Assembly (NCBI GenBank): GCA_030522415.1
Contig: CM060121.1
Span: 9,811,976 to 9,875,975, forward strand
Direction of reading: 5' to 3'
Length of the DNA: 64,000 nucleotides
DNA from: Channallabes apus
Taxonomy: Eukaryota > Chordata > Actinopteri > Siluriformes > Clariidae
Below the pieces are notes generated by a model, which did not search any database, was not told the DNA's origin, and saw only the letters and a list, made by a program, of their open reading frames with translations. Below are positions 10,325 to 22,300 of the stretch, piece by piece; within the stretch, counting starts at the first letter, position 1, and each line of letters begins with the position of its first letter. Made by a program: the position numbers and the translations under genes.

Positions 10325-10891
10325 TTTTTTTTATCTACTTATTTGAGGTCCCTCAAGAATGAACAGGTCCACGCAGAGCTGCAGTTCTCAGAGTCCGTGA
10401 TGAGATCCTGAGCTGCGGCGAAAAGTAACGTGCGAGCCCAAATCTGTCCACCAATCACAGCTCAGCTTTTTTTTTTTTTTTTTTTATCTCTAGAGCAACC
10501 TATTCACCTGGCACTGTTACGTCATATGAGTTAGATGGTGATGTGTAAAAGATAAAACAGAATTCTTTTCCATTTATTTAAAAATGTATATATGTTCGTG
10601 TTTGTGTTTTTTTTCCTCAATGTTTATAATGATATAAGCGTGTAAATGCAAAAATATCAGAAAATTATTGAACGAGGCAAAATGGAGAACTAGCAGCCAA
10701 GATTTATTGAAATGTTAATGATAGACTGTATACATCAAAAAGATGATGGCATGCAGGCAAAATTGTCAGACATTGTTTTAATGTCGAAGAAGACGTTAAT
10801 CTACAGTATAAGCATCCACTAGAGGCCTCTACTGGTCACAAAGGTCCGTGTACTATTTGAAAACTCTCACTACGTGCATATAAAATAACAT

Positions 10892-11020
10892 CCTCATTCA
10901 TTCATTCATCTTCTATACCGCTTTATCCTGTATTTAGGGTCGCGGGGACCTGGAGCCTATCCCAGGAGACTCTGGGCACGAGGCAGGGTACACCCTGGAC
11001 AGCGTGCCAATCCATCGCAG

Positions 11021-11072
<52 letters not shown>
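10892..11072 (-). mobile_element. Truncated SINE ending in a CA microsatellite
   Basis: This is the 3' half of the 4592-type SINE on the minus strand. It ends abruptly in a (CA)n run (about 11027-11068) where full copies have a short GT run followed by the head. A perfect 12-bp target duplication ATAAAATAACAT lies at 10880-10891 and 11073-11084, so the truncation happened at insertion or by collapse into the repeat. Confidence 0.82.
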
Positions 11073-11204
11073 ATAAAATAACATACTTAATGAAAATGCA
11101 TTACATTTCTATTGTAGTCTGAACTAGAACTTTAATAATGTCCTCAACTATACTGTACTGTTGTATACCTTCTTATTTCTCCTCGCTGTTTCTGTATAGT
11201 GAGA

Positions 11205-12060
11205 GGGGTGTTCAAGTCAAAATGGGACTTTTGATTGTACAGAACTACAGAACATCATTATGAAAGTAAAAACTCCCTTTATGTCTCTATATAATCCCCT
11301 GCTACACTAATGAATCTACCCCAGCGTTTCACTAGTGCTTGGATACCATCATGGTAGAAAGTTCTCAGTACACCAGAACTACCATCATGGTAGTTTAGTT
11401 CTCAGTACACCAGAGCCATGATGAAACTGACAGCTTCTCCTCTGAAATTGCTGGCTTCCCATGAACTCCTTTAATGACCCAAACCCTCCCAGGAACTCCT
11501 TTAATGAAAATGGCTTGGAGCGAGGTTAGGACTGTGTGGGGGATGTGACAATAACTCCCAGCCAAGTTCATGTGTAAGCGATGTTCATGAATGATTGTGT
11601 CTACAGAAAATGTTGACATGATTACATCACATATAGTATTTGCTACAGAACTGCAAATTCATGCTGCACACATCCCAAAAATATTGTTGGATTCAGATCT
11701 GGTAATTGTGGAGACCATTAAACTCATTGTCATGGCCAATGAACCAGTCTGGGAAGACTTTAAGTGTGACGTTACTGTATTTTGCTGAAAATAGGTAATT
11801 CTAAGATGGGTAAATTGTGGCAAAAAGGGATCGGTATGGTCAACAATTCTCACACAGGTTATGGCATTTAAAGGATACTCAACTGGTATTAAAAGACCCA
11901 ATGTGTGCCATGGTGAAACACCACCACCAATTTCAACTGTTTCAAACACAATCCAGATCTGATCCATGATTTCATGCTGTTGATGCGAAATTCTGACCTC
12001 AATCCTCAAACACCAATCTGGCCATTCTCCTATGATCTCTCTCAACAAAGATATTGGATG
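11205..12060 (-). pseudogene. Mariner-like transposase relic
   Basis: Several minus-strand frames are broken by stops but encode fragments such as TIIHEHRLHMNLAGSYCHIP and LTSLQAIF, which recur in two other relics in this window (about 38930-39530 and 41640-42085). The pattern fits a mariner-type transposase with a helix-turn-helix N-terminus. The outer sequence GGTGTTCAAGTCAAAATGGG near 11208 is its probable end. Family assignment is from memory and moderate. Confidence 0.5.
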
Positions 12061-13351
12061 TTTATTTAATGTTTTTGTGCATTTTGTGTAAAAATCCCAG
12101 GAGATAAGCTTCAGAACTATTTAAACCATGCCTGGAACGAGCAAAGATGCTACAGTCACATCACATTATCACATTACTGACAATTTACTTCATACCTTGA
12201 GCTTTGTCTCTGTGATTTTATGCACTGTGATTTTAAGTCCTCTTGATTAGATTATTGGATGAATGTGCAGGTGTACAATAAAGTGGAGTATGTGTGGAAA
12301 GATATAATTATTTATTTTGATAGTGTTTACAGTGCTTAGTCTGCTCATAGGTTGTGCTGCATGTTATAGGTCATTGAAGTAACCATGCTTTCTAAGATTG
12401 CACATCTCTATATCAACAGTGTGCTTCAAATCAAGTCACGGTGAACAAGCATGGGTAAGCAAGTGCTCGTAGAATTTCAGGTAGCCACAGGCACATATTT
12501 AGAATTTCACGAGGAATTTTGAATACCAACAGCATTAGATCATCAAAGACTACTTGCTAAACCAGAATGAAACTGAGGTATGGAGTGAACAATTAAGTAG
12601 TTGTTGTTAATATTTCAGTGGGTTTAGGCACTGGGTGGGAATTGACCAGAGACTTCTACATGACAGACGAGAAACCTACCACTCAGCTAGTGGCAATGGG
12701 AATGGCAGCTCAATGGCAGTGATGGGTCATGCCCTGGCCCTTGTAGCTTTGCTAGATCTGGAGACTGTAGTGGGAACAATACAGTCTCCAGATACTGTGA
12801 GGCAGGAATACACAAAGCACCACAAGCACACATGTGGAACTGTAAGGCAGCAATGCTACAGTACGTCCTGCACTGCCACCTGTATCATTTACCAGTCTAG
12901 AACCACTATAAAACTCCCACTGGGTATTTTAAATCTATTCACATTTTTAAACTAATCTATTTACATTATTTAGTCAGTGGAGTGTTTTGGTTAAATACTG
13001 TTTCCACTTGAAACATCCTTTCCTCCACTCACTCCTCCTCACTTTCTCACTGTCTATCAACCCAAGTACTAAACACTGACTTCTCCTAAACACCTTTACA
13101 GGAAATGTTGAGCTTTATTATTATTATTAATAATAATAATAATAAGCCAGTAGAACTGCAGAGAGTTATTTATAGCAATAAATTGCTTCTTCTGTGGATA
13201 AACGTTTGAAAATAGGCAGCTCAGCGTCATGCACGCGCTTTTACCTCGCGCCTACAGCTCTCCTGCTGTGTAAGAGCGTGCGTGTGGCGCGCGCAGCTCT
13301 GCTCAGCTTATCCCCTCCCTACTTGTATCGATGAAAGTTTATGTTACAAAG

Positions 13352-16300
13352 ATGGCGGATTTCCTGCCGTCCCGGTCCTTTCTATCCGTATGTTTCCCCA
13401 AATGTCTACTTAACACCAGCGAAGCAGAGCAACTAAGGATATCTAAAGAGATCGACAGATGTATTTCGAAGGACAAAACGTACGTAAAACGACTAGTGAA
13501 GATACTTTTGCTCGGCGCCGGCGAAAGCGGCAAGTCCACTTTCCTCAAGCAGATGCGCATCATACACGGACAGGATTTCGACCAGCTGGCCCGAGAGGAG
13601 TTCCGACCGACTATCTACAGTAACGTTATCAAAGGTGGGTGCGGGAGAACCATTTTGTTCATATGTTATAAACTGCTTTTGTTTCGTTTTAACCCCTCGG
13701 GGTTGTGTGTAACAGTGGCGTGGAAGTTGTTAAGGCCGTAACCCAAACGCCAGCGCGCTCCCTACATAACTGTACTGTGTGCGTTTGATAAATGATCCGC
13801 TCGCGCACACTTCGGAGTGCACTTCTATCGGCGCGGACGGTTTCTGAACTGCAGCGCTAGCGTTAAGCTAACGCTAACTGGCTAGTTTTTGGTGTGTCCC
13901 AAACTATAAGTGGAAGAAACGCCCATGTTTGTTTTGAAGCGTCGTGACTTAAACAAAATAAAAGCGGCAAAAATGATTGTTTAGTGTTCACATTGTTGAA
14001 ATGCAAGTATTTGGAAATTTGTGAAGAAAACAAGTTGAATAAAACGTATATATGTTTTTTTTTATTAAAGAAGTAACAAACACGGTGTCTGGTTAGCCTT
14101 AGCCATAGCAATCTATATGTGTGAAATGCTAACAACCAAAACAGCTATGTTTTAGAACACACCAAGCAAGACTTAATTTTCGTCTGTATTAATGTTTATT
14201 TTTAGCCTTTACTGAACTTTATTCTCGTTTTAATTTAAGTACTTGTATATTTATTTTTAGTGTTATTGTATAGTAACACTGTGTTGTTGTCACCTGACAA
14301 AGTAAAACATGCTAAAGTAGGTTTGGACATCAGGCCTGAAAGTCCTCACATTCACTACTGACTGCCGATTATTTGGCAGTAAATTATGCAGCTGATATGG
14401 CATTCTTCCTGATTACTAACGCTTTTTAAATGTAATAATATCATTAAATTAATTAATCCTCCAATAATCAGTCTGTGTAAGAAATATCACACTGTGCTCT
14501 TATTGGAAAACTATCCCTAACTGTGGATTACTTCCCTGGACCAGCATAACCCAACCCCTTTTACACACACCACTTATATTTGTTATTATAGCCCATTGTC
14601 TTAATCTGTTATTATTCATTTTAGATAATAGAGGAACGTCTGACACACACCAGGCCCTGCGTATGAGCTGTTCAGAAACATAATTTGTGCTGTTATAGGA
14701 AAATAATGAGCATGTGGTGTGATTCATGTCCACATAACTGTTTTTCAACCACAGTAGTTTTGCCACTGATGAAAGAAAGTAGCAGAATTATGTCATACAT
14801 GGAAATGTAAGTCAATTATAAAAATATTTTGTTAAAAATTATCTCTGATCAAAATATTTAAAGTCTCGTTCATGATATTGATATGACAAATGCAGATTCT
14901 TGAATTACAGAGAAACCACTTTGAGGACAGTTTCCCTGTTGGAAAACCTTTTTTAATATTATTAAACATCTTGTGGAAAACGTAACCATATCAGTGATTG
15001 TTTTGTTAGAAAAATGTATATATTGTAGAAAAAATCTAATGTGTTAGAATTCAGTCAGTCTGAATTAAAGATTTAGAAATTATATTATCATGTAGTTCCC
15101 TACTTTACTGTCCCTAAGCCTAAAGTGTTTGCGGTGTCTCAAAGAGCGTTGCCGTTACTCAATTCGTGTTATTATTAGACCCCAGGCAACATAGAAAGTC
15201 ATGTGAGTGCCAAACAATATAGGAGTTTCTCAGATTCTGTGGCTCTTCTGATCCGATTCACTGACCATAATGTGTATTGTAGAATGACGTGAATAATGGA
15301 TGTAGTCAACATGACGTTAGTTATTACTGCTTTTTTTTTTTTTTTTTTTGGCAGAAGAAACTTTCAGAATCAGATTGGTAATAAAACCAAGCTCAGTGTC
15401 AAGTTTCTGTCTGTGCCTTGAGGATGTTTTAATAACGAAAAAGCACACTTTTTTACTCTTATTTGTGAATGTAATTACATTTTTACTCCTCAGACATATC
15501 TCAGGCTGTATAGGTTTGTAAAGTCAGTATGGCTTATATTACAAATAATATCGAGTATAGCTCTTGGTTGCAAATGGCTTCTTATCGACCGCATGTTGCA
15601 GGGCAGTGGGAGGACAACACAACATAAGACAACATGGGGACATGAAATCGTTCGAGATCATAGAGAGTATTTATGTCCTGAATGGTTGTGTGTTAAACTC
15701 AGTGCACCCAGTAGGACGTTGAAGCCAAATTACTTGCTGGTGGCCCTAGATTGTAAAATCTGTTATACTTTATATACTACACTGAGGGAGAAGAAATATG
15801 GCTCTCAAATTGTTCCCTGTTGGAGTTGTGGTGCAATACAGTGGTGAAATGATTTCATACAAATCTGAGGGCCCCTATAAAGTAAGTAACAGGCTGCGTC
15901 TCAAATGCTTCCTTGTATGATTAGACAGTTATCGTACTCCTGGAAAATATACACAGCACAATATGGTTTTTTTTAGTGCATTTAACTAGATAATATGAAA
16001 CACAATACCCTTCCCAAGTATACCGTGCCCCCCAGAAGTCTTAGTACCCTTTGTACAGTTGAGAAATCTTGAGGTTACTCACACACACATGAACGAGTTG
16101 TGTGGCTGTAGAAACCCACACTAATCAGAGATTGAGGTATCATTAAAACTACAGTGGAAATCTGTCTTGTAGTCAGATGAGACCAAAATCAAAGTTTTTT
16201 TTTTTTTTTTTTTTTTTTGGTGATCATGAACACTACAGCTGTTGAATTCAGTCGATGATGCAGTTTATGCAATCATTGGTTGGTTGATTCAAATAATTAA

Positions 16301-19300
16301 TGTGGTCACTTTCTGATTCAGAATCAATTCACGCTTTTTAAGCTATTCGGGTAAAGGGACAAATTTTAAATTCCATAAAATCATACCACAGCCTTTGCAG
16401 ATAATAGAAACTGCTTGCATTTTGCATTTAGTGAAAGTATTGCTACTGCTTCTTTTGAGTTTATGGACATTTGGTGCAATACCAACACCTACTGGACTGG
16501 AGTGTGGAGCAGACTATTGGCAGGAAAAAAAAGAGACCGGTGCAAGTTACCATGTGTATTAGATGCTTTTGTATTACAGAATGTAAGATATCTGCATGAA
16601 GCACTCGTGCTTTAGTGTTGTGTTGGGGTTAGTGGTTCAGGGGCTTGTAAAAAGATTATTGGTGTTGAAAAGTCCACTAAGAACTAATATTTCAACCTTG
16701 AACCTGACTGCCTCTCCCAGAAGGTTTAGACTTTGAAGCCATTTAAAATCAGGAATGATTTCAGGAAGTGCAGAATCAGTGTCATTGGTTCTGAACCCTA
16801 TGGAAAACGAGGAATAGTTATGATTCTGTGTGGATGTGTCGAGGACAGGCATTGTACGCAAAAACAAATAAATAAATATAATTTAAATACACAGTTGTTT
16901 GTTTTGAGGTTTTGTTGAAAGAAATGCACCACTTAAAAGAACTCTATTACGACACACTGTCCTATTCTAATGCCAGCTTTGTGGAAAGCGTTGTTCATTG
17001 TGAAGCACAATTACCGAGTATGGTTTTTGATGTCCAGCTATGTATAGAGTTTCTCTAGAGCTTTAGGGTTTGCTGGTTTCCAGTGAAAGTAGGACAAGTT
17101 CGTTGTTATTGATGACTGTAAAGATAAACATGAAAGGAAGTGTAGAGGACATTACAAGCTGCCTTTTTACCATTGCATGAGTTCATAGGTTAGAAATATT
17201 TGCTTAATCATTAATTGATTAATGACCGTTAGGAATTTAACTGATTAAAAATGTTAACAGATATGGTTTGCTTTGCATGCAGTGGCAACCTTGACAACCT
17301 AGCTGTAATATAATGTTAGTTTAGCTATATTATACAATTATAATACAGATGGAACGATCAGTTGGCCAGTGACCTGAATTGGCTGGTTTTTAGTTTGACT
17401 GGCCAGGAATGTTGATCTGCTAATCAGCCACATATGTAAACGATTCTGAACTGAGCGTAGAATCTTCCAAATGTCGCAACAGAAACACATTTATATGGAA
17501 GTTCATGATCTAAAAGTGTGCATGTTAAAAGCCCTCCATCTGACTTTCTCTCCAAACTCTGTGAGTGAATAGTCTCAAACCCTCTCATTACACACACTCA
17601 CTCTAAACTCAGCAAGCACCAATTAGTTGGAAATCGTATGCATTAGAAGCCCCACCTGCCCACATTATAACCCCCACGCCTGTGTACTCGTAGCCACTCA
17701 AGCCACAGCATGAACTGGCGCATGGCGACGACGGACTGTTCACAGATGGGGAGGTGTGTCATGTGTGGGAGGGACTGTGCAAACTAATTTTGTGTTAATA
17801 ATGCGTGTAATTAAAATAAGATTTTAAATAATTAAAAAATCTAAAATGAATACGTCATCGTCAATGTGAATATTGTGGCGGGCGGCTACAAATACATCAG
17901 TGTGTGGGGAAACGCTGGATTGTGCCGCTAGAACTGTTTAACCAAAATTTAAACGAGGGAGAAATGTCCGTCGTCACTGTTGACGTTTTGGCCATCGGTT
18001 AAGAAAAGCTTAACTTTAGCCTTGTGTGATTGGCTAAAGTCACTATGAGTGACGGGAGGAGTGATTAAACTAGCAAATGTAACCCATATCTACCTTCTGA
18101 CTAACCTGAGAAAGGAGAGTAACCAGCATAATTAAGCGTGGGGGCTTTTCTCAAGTACGGTACGGCACAGCTTGCTCGGGGGGTGGAACTACTGAGGACA
18201 TGCATACTGGGGGAATTAATTTGCTAATCTGAGCCATCCGGGTAAAAATAAAGTACTAATAGTGTCAAACAGTGGTGTTTCCTTGAATAGCGGATGTGAT
18301 GTCATTGGTGGTGATATTGTATAACTCGGTGCTTATGAGTAGTTGTGGCTGATACTCATTGAGGGGATTTCCATGCATCTTATTACTGTAAAGATTTTCT
18401 TGCCAAGATTGACATGTGCAACCATGTAATACATTTACTGTTCCAATTAATATGGTGATTAAAAAAAAAAAATTTACCCAAAAATCCATGTCATGAGTAA
18501 CCGTTGTGTGTCCGGTGACGGTTAATTGCGGTATACAATGCGTCAGTTCTCGGAACAGACCTTGTGTTGTCGGTGCAACTCCCCTAAAATCCTTTAAGTG
18601 CAAAGGTCTCAGCAGGAAGAGAGTAAGATTGTCACCATGGTTACATCTGCTTACACTAGGCATAACTCATCGTGTTTTTATTGTTTTATAGTTTGAGATA
18701 AATAATTTCATCCTTTATTAGATATGTTAGTTTAATTATGAGTAACGCTTGAATGCAGGGCTAGTCAAAATCGATTGTTGTCATAGTTACACTGCACAAG
18801 GAATATTGATTTTAAAAGTGGTAGCTAACGTACTGTTGGAGTTTCCGGCATGGTAGTTGGCTAGTTAATTGCTTTAATACAGACTTAACGGAAGCGAATA
18901 TTTATATGATTTATCATTGTATGTCAGTTTTTTATAGCATTTGGTATTTGCGACCTCAATAAAGTCAACACAGACTTGTTGAAGGTTCTTCTGTAGTGTC
19001 TCGATCTTCACGTGGGGGTGTAACATCGAGGAGCGTTATAAAGAAAACGCTAATTATTCAGCCTATTGAAAACAGCTTGCTGATTTGTGTAGGTGTGTGA
19101 CTTGTGTCGGGCTGTAACGCACACCCGCTATCTACATCTGTATCTGCTGAATGCTCAAACAGTGGTAACTTCAGATGTCGTGTGGACCTTTTCTGGCAAG
19201 CTTTCTGTCTTGTGTGCAGACCGCGCTACCATGGGATTGGAATTTAACCTGTTCGGGAGGTGATTTCTTAAGGCGAAATTTCATATTGGGAATTTCTTGA

Positions 19301-22300
19301 AGCATTTTTCCCCCAAAAATAATGTGAATGGAGATTCTGTTCCTGCCAACACTATAAAATAGAAACAATCAAAACATTTTGAAAAGACATGTAAGTGAAG
19401 TAAAATATGAAATAAATAAATAGTCATTTAACCTCACTTATGTATGATTTCTCTTGGCACTGGCTGATTTAAAACTGAAAGTCGCTCCGCCGTCTTCTTG
19501 CTACCATCCTTTCTAACATTCTCTGAAAAAAAATGTTGAGGTGAAGATTCTTGAGGTGTGTGTGTGTGGGGGGGGGGGATATATATATATATAAAGATAG
19601 ATAGATAGATAGGTTGTATAATAACAACCACTATGGAGAAACATCCCAATATATATGAAACCTTATTTCTTTTGTTTGTACAGAATATGGTGGTGTTTTT
19701 GGGCCATAACTCAGGTTACCATGTTTCACCGATAATGTTCACATATTTTCCAGGTATTTACTGTTGACTTGTTTTTTCCCAAAGTGACCGAAAAAGGAGG
19801 AAACTGTCTACCTGTTCCTGTGCCTGAACATTTTCCATTTGAGTTATAATGATGGTGGGAATTTTGCTGAAGTCTGGCAACCCCCCCCCCCCCCCCTTCC
19901 TCTATGTATATCAAAGCTAGAGATGACTGTGCAATTGTGTTTTGACCTCGGAGCCACAATGATTACAGTCATAATAATGAGCATTATTCAAATCTCAACT
20001 TTATGCAAATGTGTTATGGTGCCGTTGTAGCTCTGTTACTCCTTTGTGTGTTGCACAGAAAATGACTTGTTGTCTTATTCCCTCTTGGCTGCAGACACTG
20101 GGTCAGAGTGCTGAATCTGTATGGTTTTGTTGTAGTTAATATATCTGTGTTTTACAAAAACTGTGACACTTTTTTCCCCCTGTAGCATGTCACACTTTAA
20201 CTGCATTTGTTTAACTGTGTCCATGCACTTATTTGTTGTTTTTAGCTTTTAAACCCAAACTCATGGACCAGCATTGCTAAAACAACAGTTGCCTAGCATA
20301 GCATTTTCAATCATGCATCAATCCAAACAACCCCATCGTACCGGCAAATGTGTGTTTTGGGATCTTCGTGGATCTAATACTCTTCGCAAACATTGTAAAA
20401 ACAAACATGATCTAATGTTAGACCAAACAAAGACTTTGCTAGTAACGTTCACTGGGTTGTGGGTTATCAGACTACTGACTATGAAACTAACAAATTGGGA
20501 TTAGCTAGCATGAACTTTACCAAAAGGGAGAAAATAATATAGCAATCCAAAAAAAAAACCAATAATAAAAAACCTGTTGTTTATCTTCATTCCTCTTCGT
20601 GCCTTTGATCCCACAGAAGTCTCTCCACAGTTGAAATGTCGCTGCTACATTCACGTGGTTATTTGCCCTTGTCTGATCTAATAACTTCCTTCTCATTTTT
20701 GCTCTTCTGATCATCTTTTTGGCCATTTGTGTCTCAACGGTGAGTAGAAATTGAAACTCAATATCTAACGCTTCCACTGCGTGCCAAAGCATGCTACCGA
20801 ATACATTTTGCCTTAAGAATCTTTTCATCGCAACTTTGATCTAAGACATGTAAATATCGTACTAGTTCGCACTATTACAGCATATTTTAAGAAGTCAGCC
20901 GCGTTAACGAGCGCTGCTGAACAAAAGCCGAAGGTTTCCAAAGCGGCCATGTTGATTTGAACGCAGTGTGACTCGAATGAAGTCTGTGCACTGTTGTGGA
21001 CATTTGTATAGTAGTAGTTTTGTTCTCTGTAATTGTACACGTCACAGAGGTCATTGAGCAGTAATAGTTCATATTAATCGTGAAGGCATAAATATAAATC
21101 TCAGGATAGGCAGCTCCGCTGTGAGCTTGACCAAGTTGTGGGGGTTTTTTTTGTTTTGTTTTTTTCCTCCTGCAGAAAAAACCTCCCCACTGTGTTGCGA
21201 TAGGCTCAGATGTTGGAGTTTCCCTTTTCTGCCGTTTATTTTATTCATTTTGAAGAAGTTTGTAAAATTGTTTGCTAAAAGGCAGACTTGAGTTAAATTG
21301 AGCAGGAGTCCTTATTCACACACTCACTTGAGTATATTATGTACATCTGAAGGTTTAAAGTGGCATCCACTGGACACGCCGGAGCCAAAACACCCAGTCC
21401 ATCGGGTCTCACAGCTGAGCTGTCATGTTCAACGATTTCATGCACAGCAATGCTAAACACCCTGATGATCTCCTTTAAAACTTCATGCTCGCAGTGTGAT
21501 TTCTTCTCTAGAAAATCCGGTCATGTTCAGTGCGAAGTTTGCTGTGTGCAATGTACTGTTAGCAAAAGAGTTTAAAGCGCAAAAAAAAAAAAAAAGTTTT
21601 ATTTTTGATCGTTTTTGAAGTCTATATTTGTCCTGAAACAGGAAATGAAAGGGTTAAACTGTTTGTTTGCACACGGGTAAACAAGCATGGACTTGTCCTC
21701 ACACTGCGGATTTTGGACTTGACCCAGTGTATGTTAGAGATTTCTGGAGATTTGGGAATGTTCCTGAGGGCATGCAGGCCTGCACACACAGGACTTGAAA
21801 GGAAAGATGTGATCACGTGTGCGAGATCTTTGTTGCAGTTTAATCATCAGTGTATCTGAAGGCCTCCTTTCCAAATGATTATTTGTGTTTTTAAATGTAA
21901 ATTTTTTTTTTACTATTTCATCTGCTGTTTCCAATAGTGTTGAGTTGAAAATGTTTCCAGTTGTTACTAGTAACCTGGATGTCAGAATGCATTTTGTTTT
22001 TGTAAAACGTCTCATCTTGAGTTGATATTTTTGTCCCCCACCCACCTCGGCTCTCTAAGCTTTTGTTTTGTGCTTCAATTGTCTAGTCAGGATTTTAAAA
22101 AGATCACAATCAGCCCTTCTCTCTAGATGACTGTCCATGAAGGACGCCCTTCCACTTTCGAAAAAAACTAAATGGTGACCATCTGCCCTGACTGACCTGT
22201 AGTGACCTACAAAGAGTTGGAGAACTCTTAGACAGAACTCCTGCTTGAGACTGAGCATGTCTCTCCTCACCTGTTTAAATGTCTGCGACTGCTTCCTGTT

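Larger units (their letters stand above)
10325..13351. other. rgs9-gna13 intergenic region with divergent promoters
   Basis: This 3.0 kb separates the two divergent start codons. It holds a truncated SINE, a mariner relic and a GC-rich, CpG-containing stretch just upstream of gna13 (about 13220-13320), the likely gna13 promoter and 5' UTR. A short (TTA)(TAA) run lies near 13117-13145. No other gene was recognised. Confidence 0.6.

Noticed and set aside
13331..13351. Upstream in-frame ATG of gna13 (adds MKVYVTK)
   Set aside because: The conserved vertebrate N-terminus begins at the ATG at 13352, which has a better start context; the extension would move the palmitoylated cysteines.
20274..20504. 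76-codon plus-strand frame with a CVFWD...H..NKH zinc-finger-like pattern
   Set aside because: Only one cysteine is present where a finger needs two; no supporting context.
20517..20828. 103-codon minus-strand frame rich in Lys/Arg ([14 protein letters not shown])
   Set aside because: It might be a transposon scrap, but no motif, termini or splice context supports a gene.
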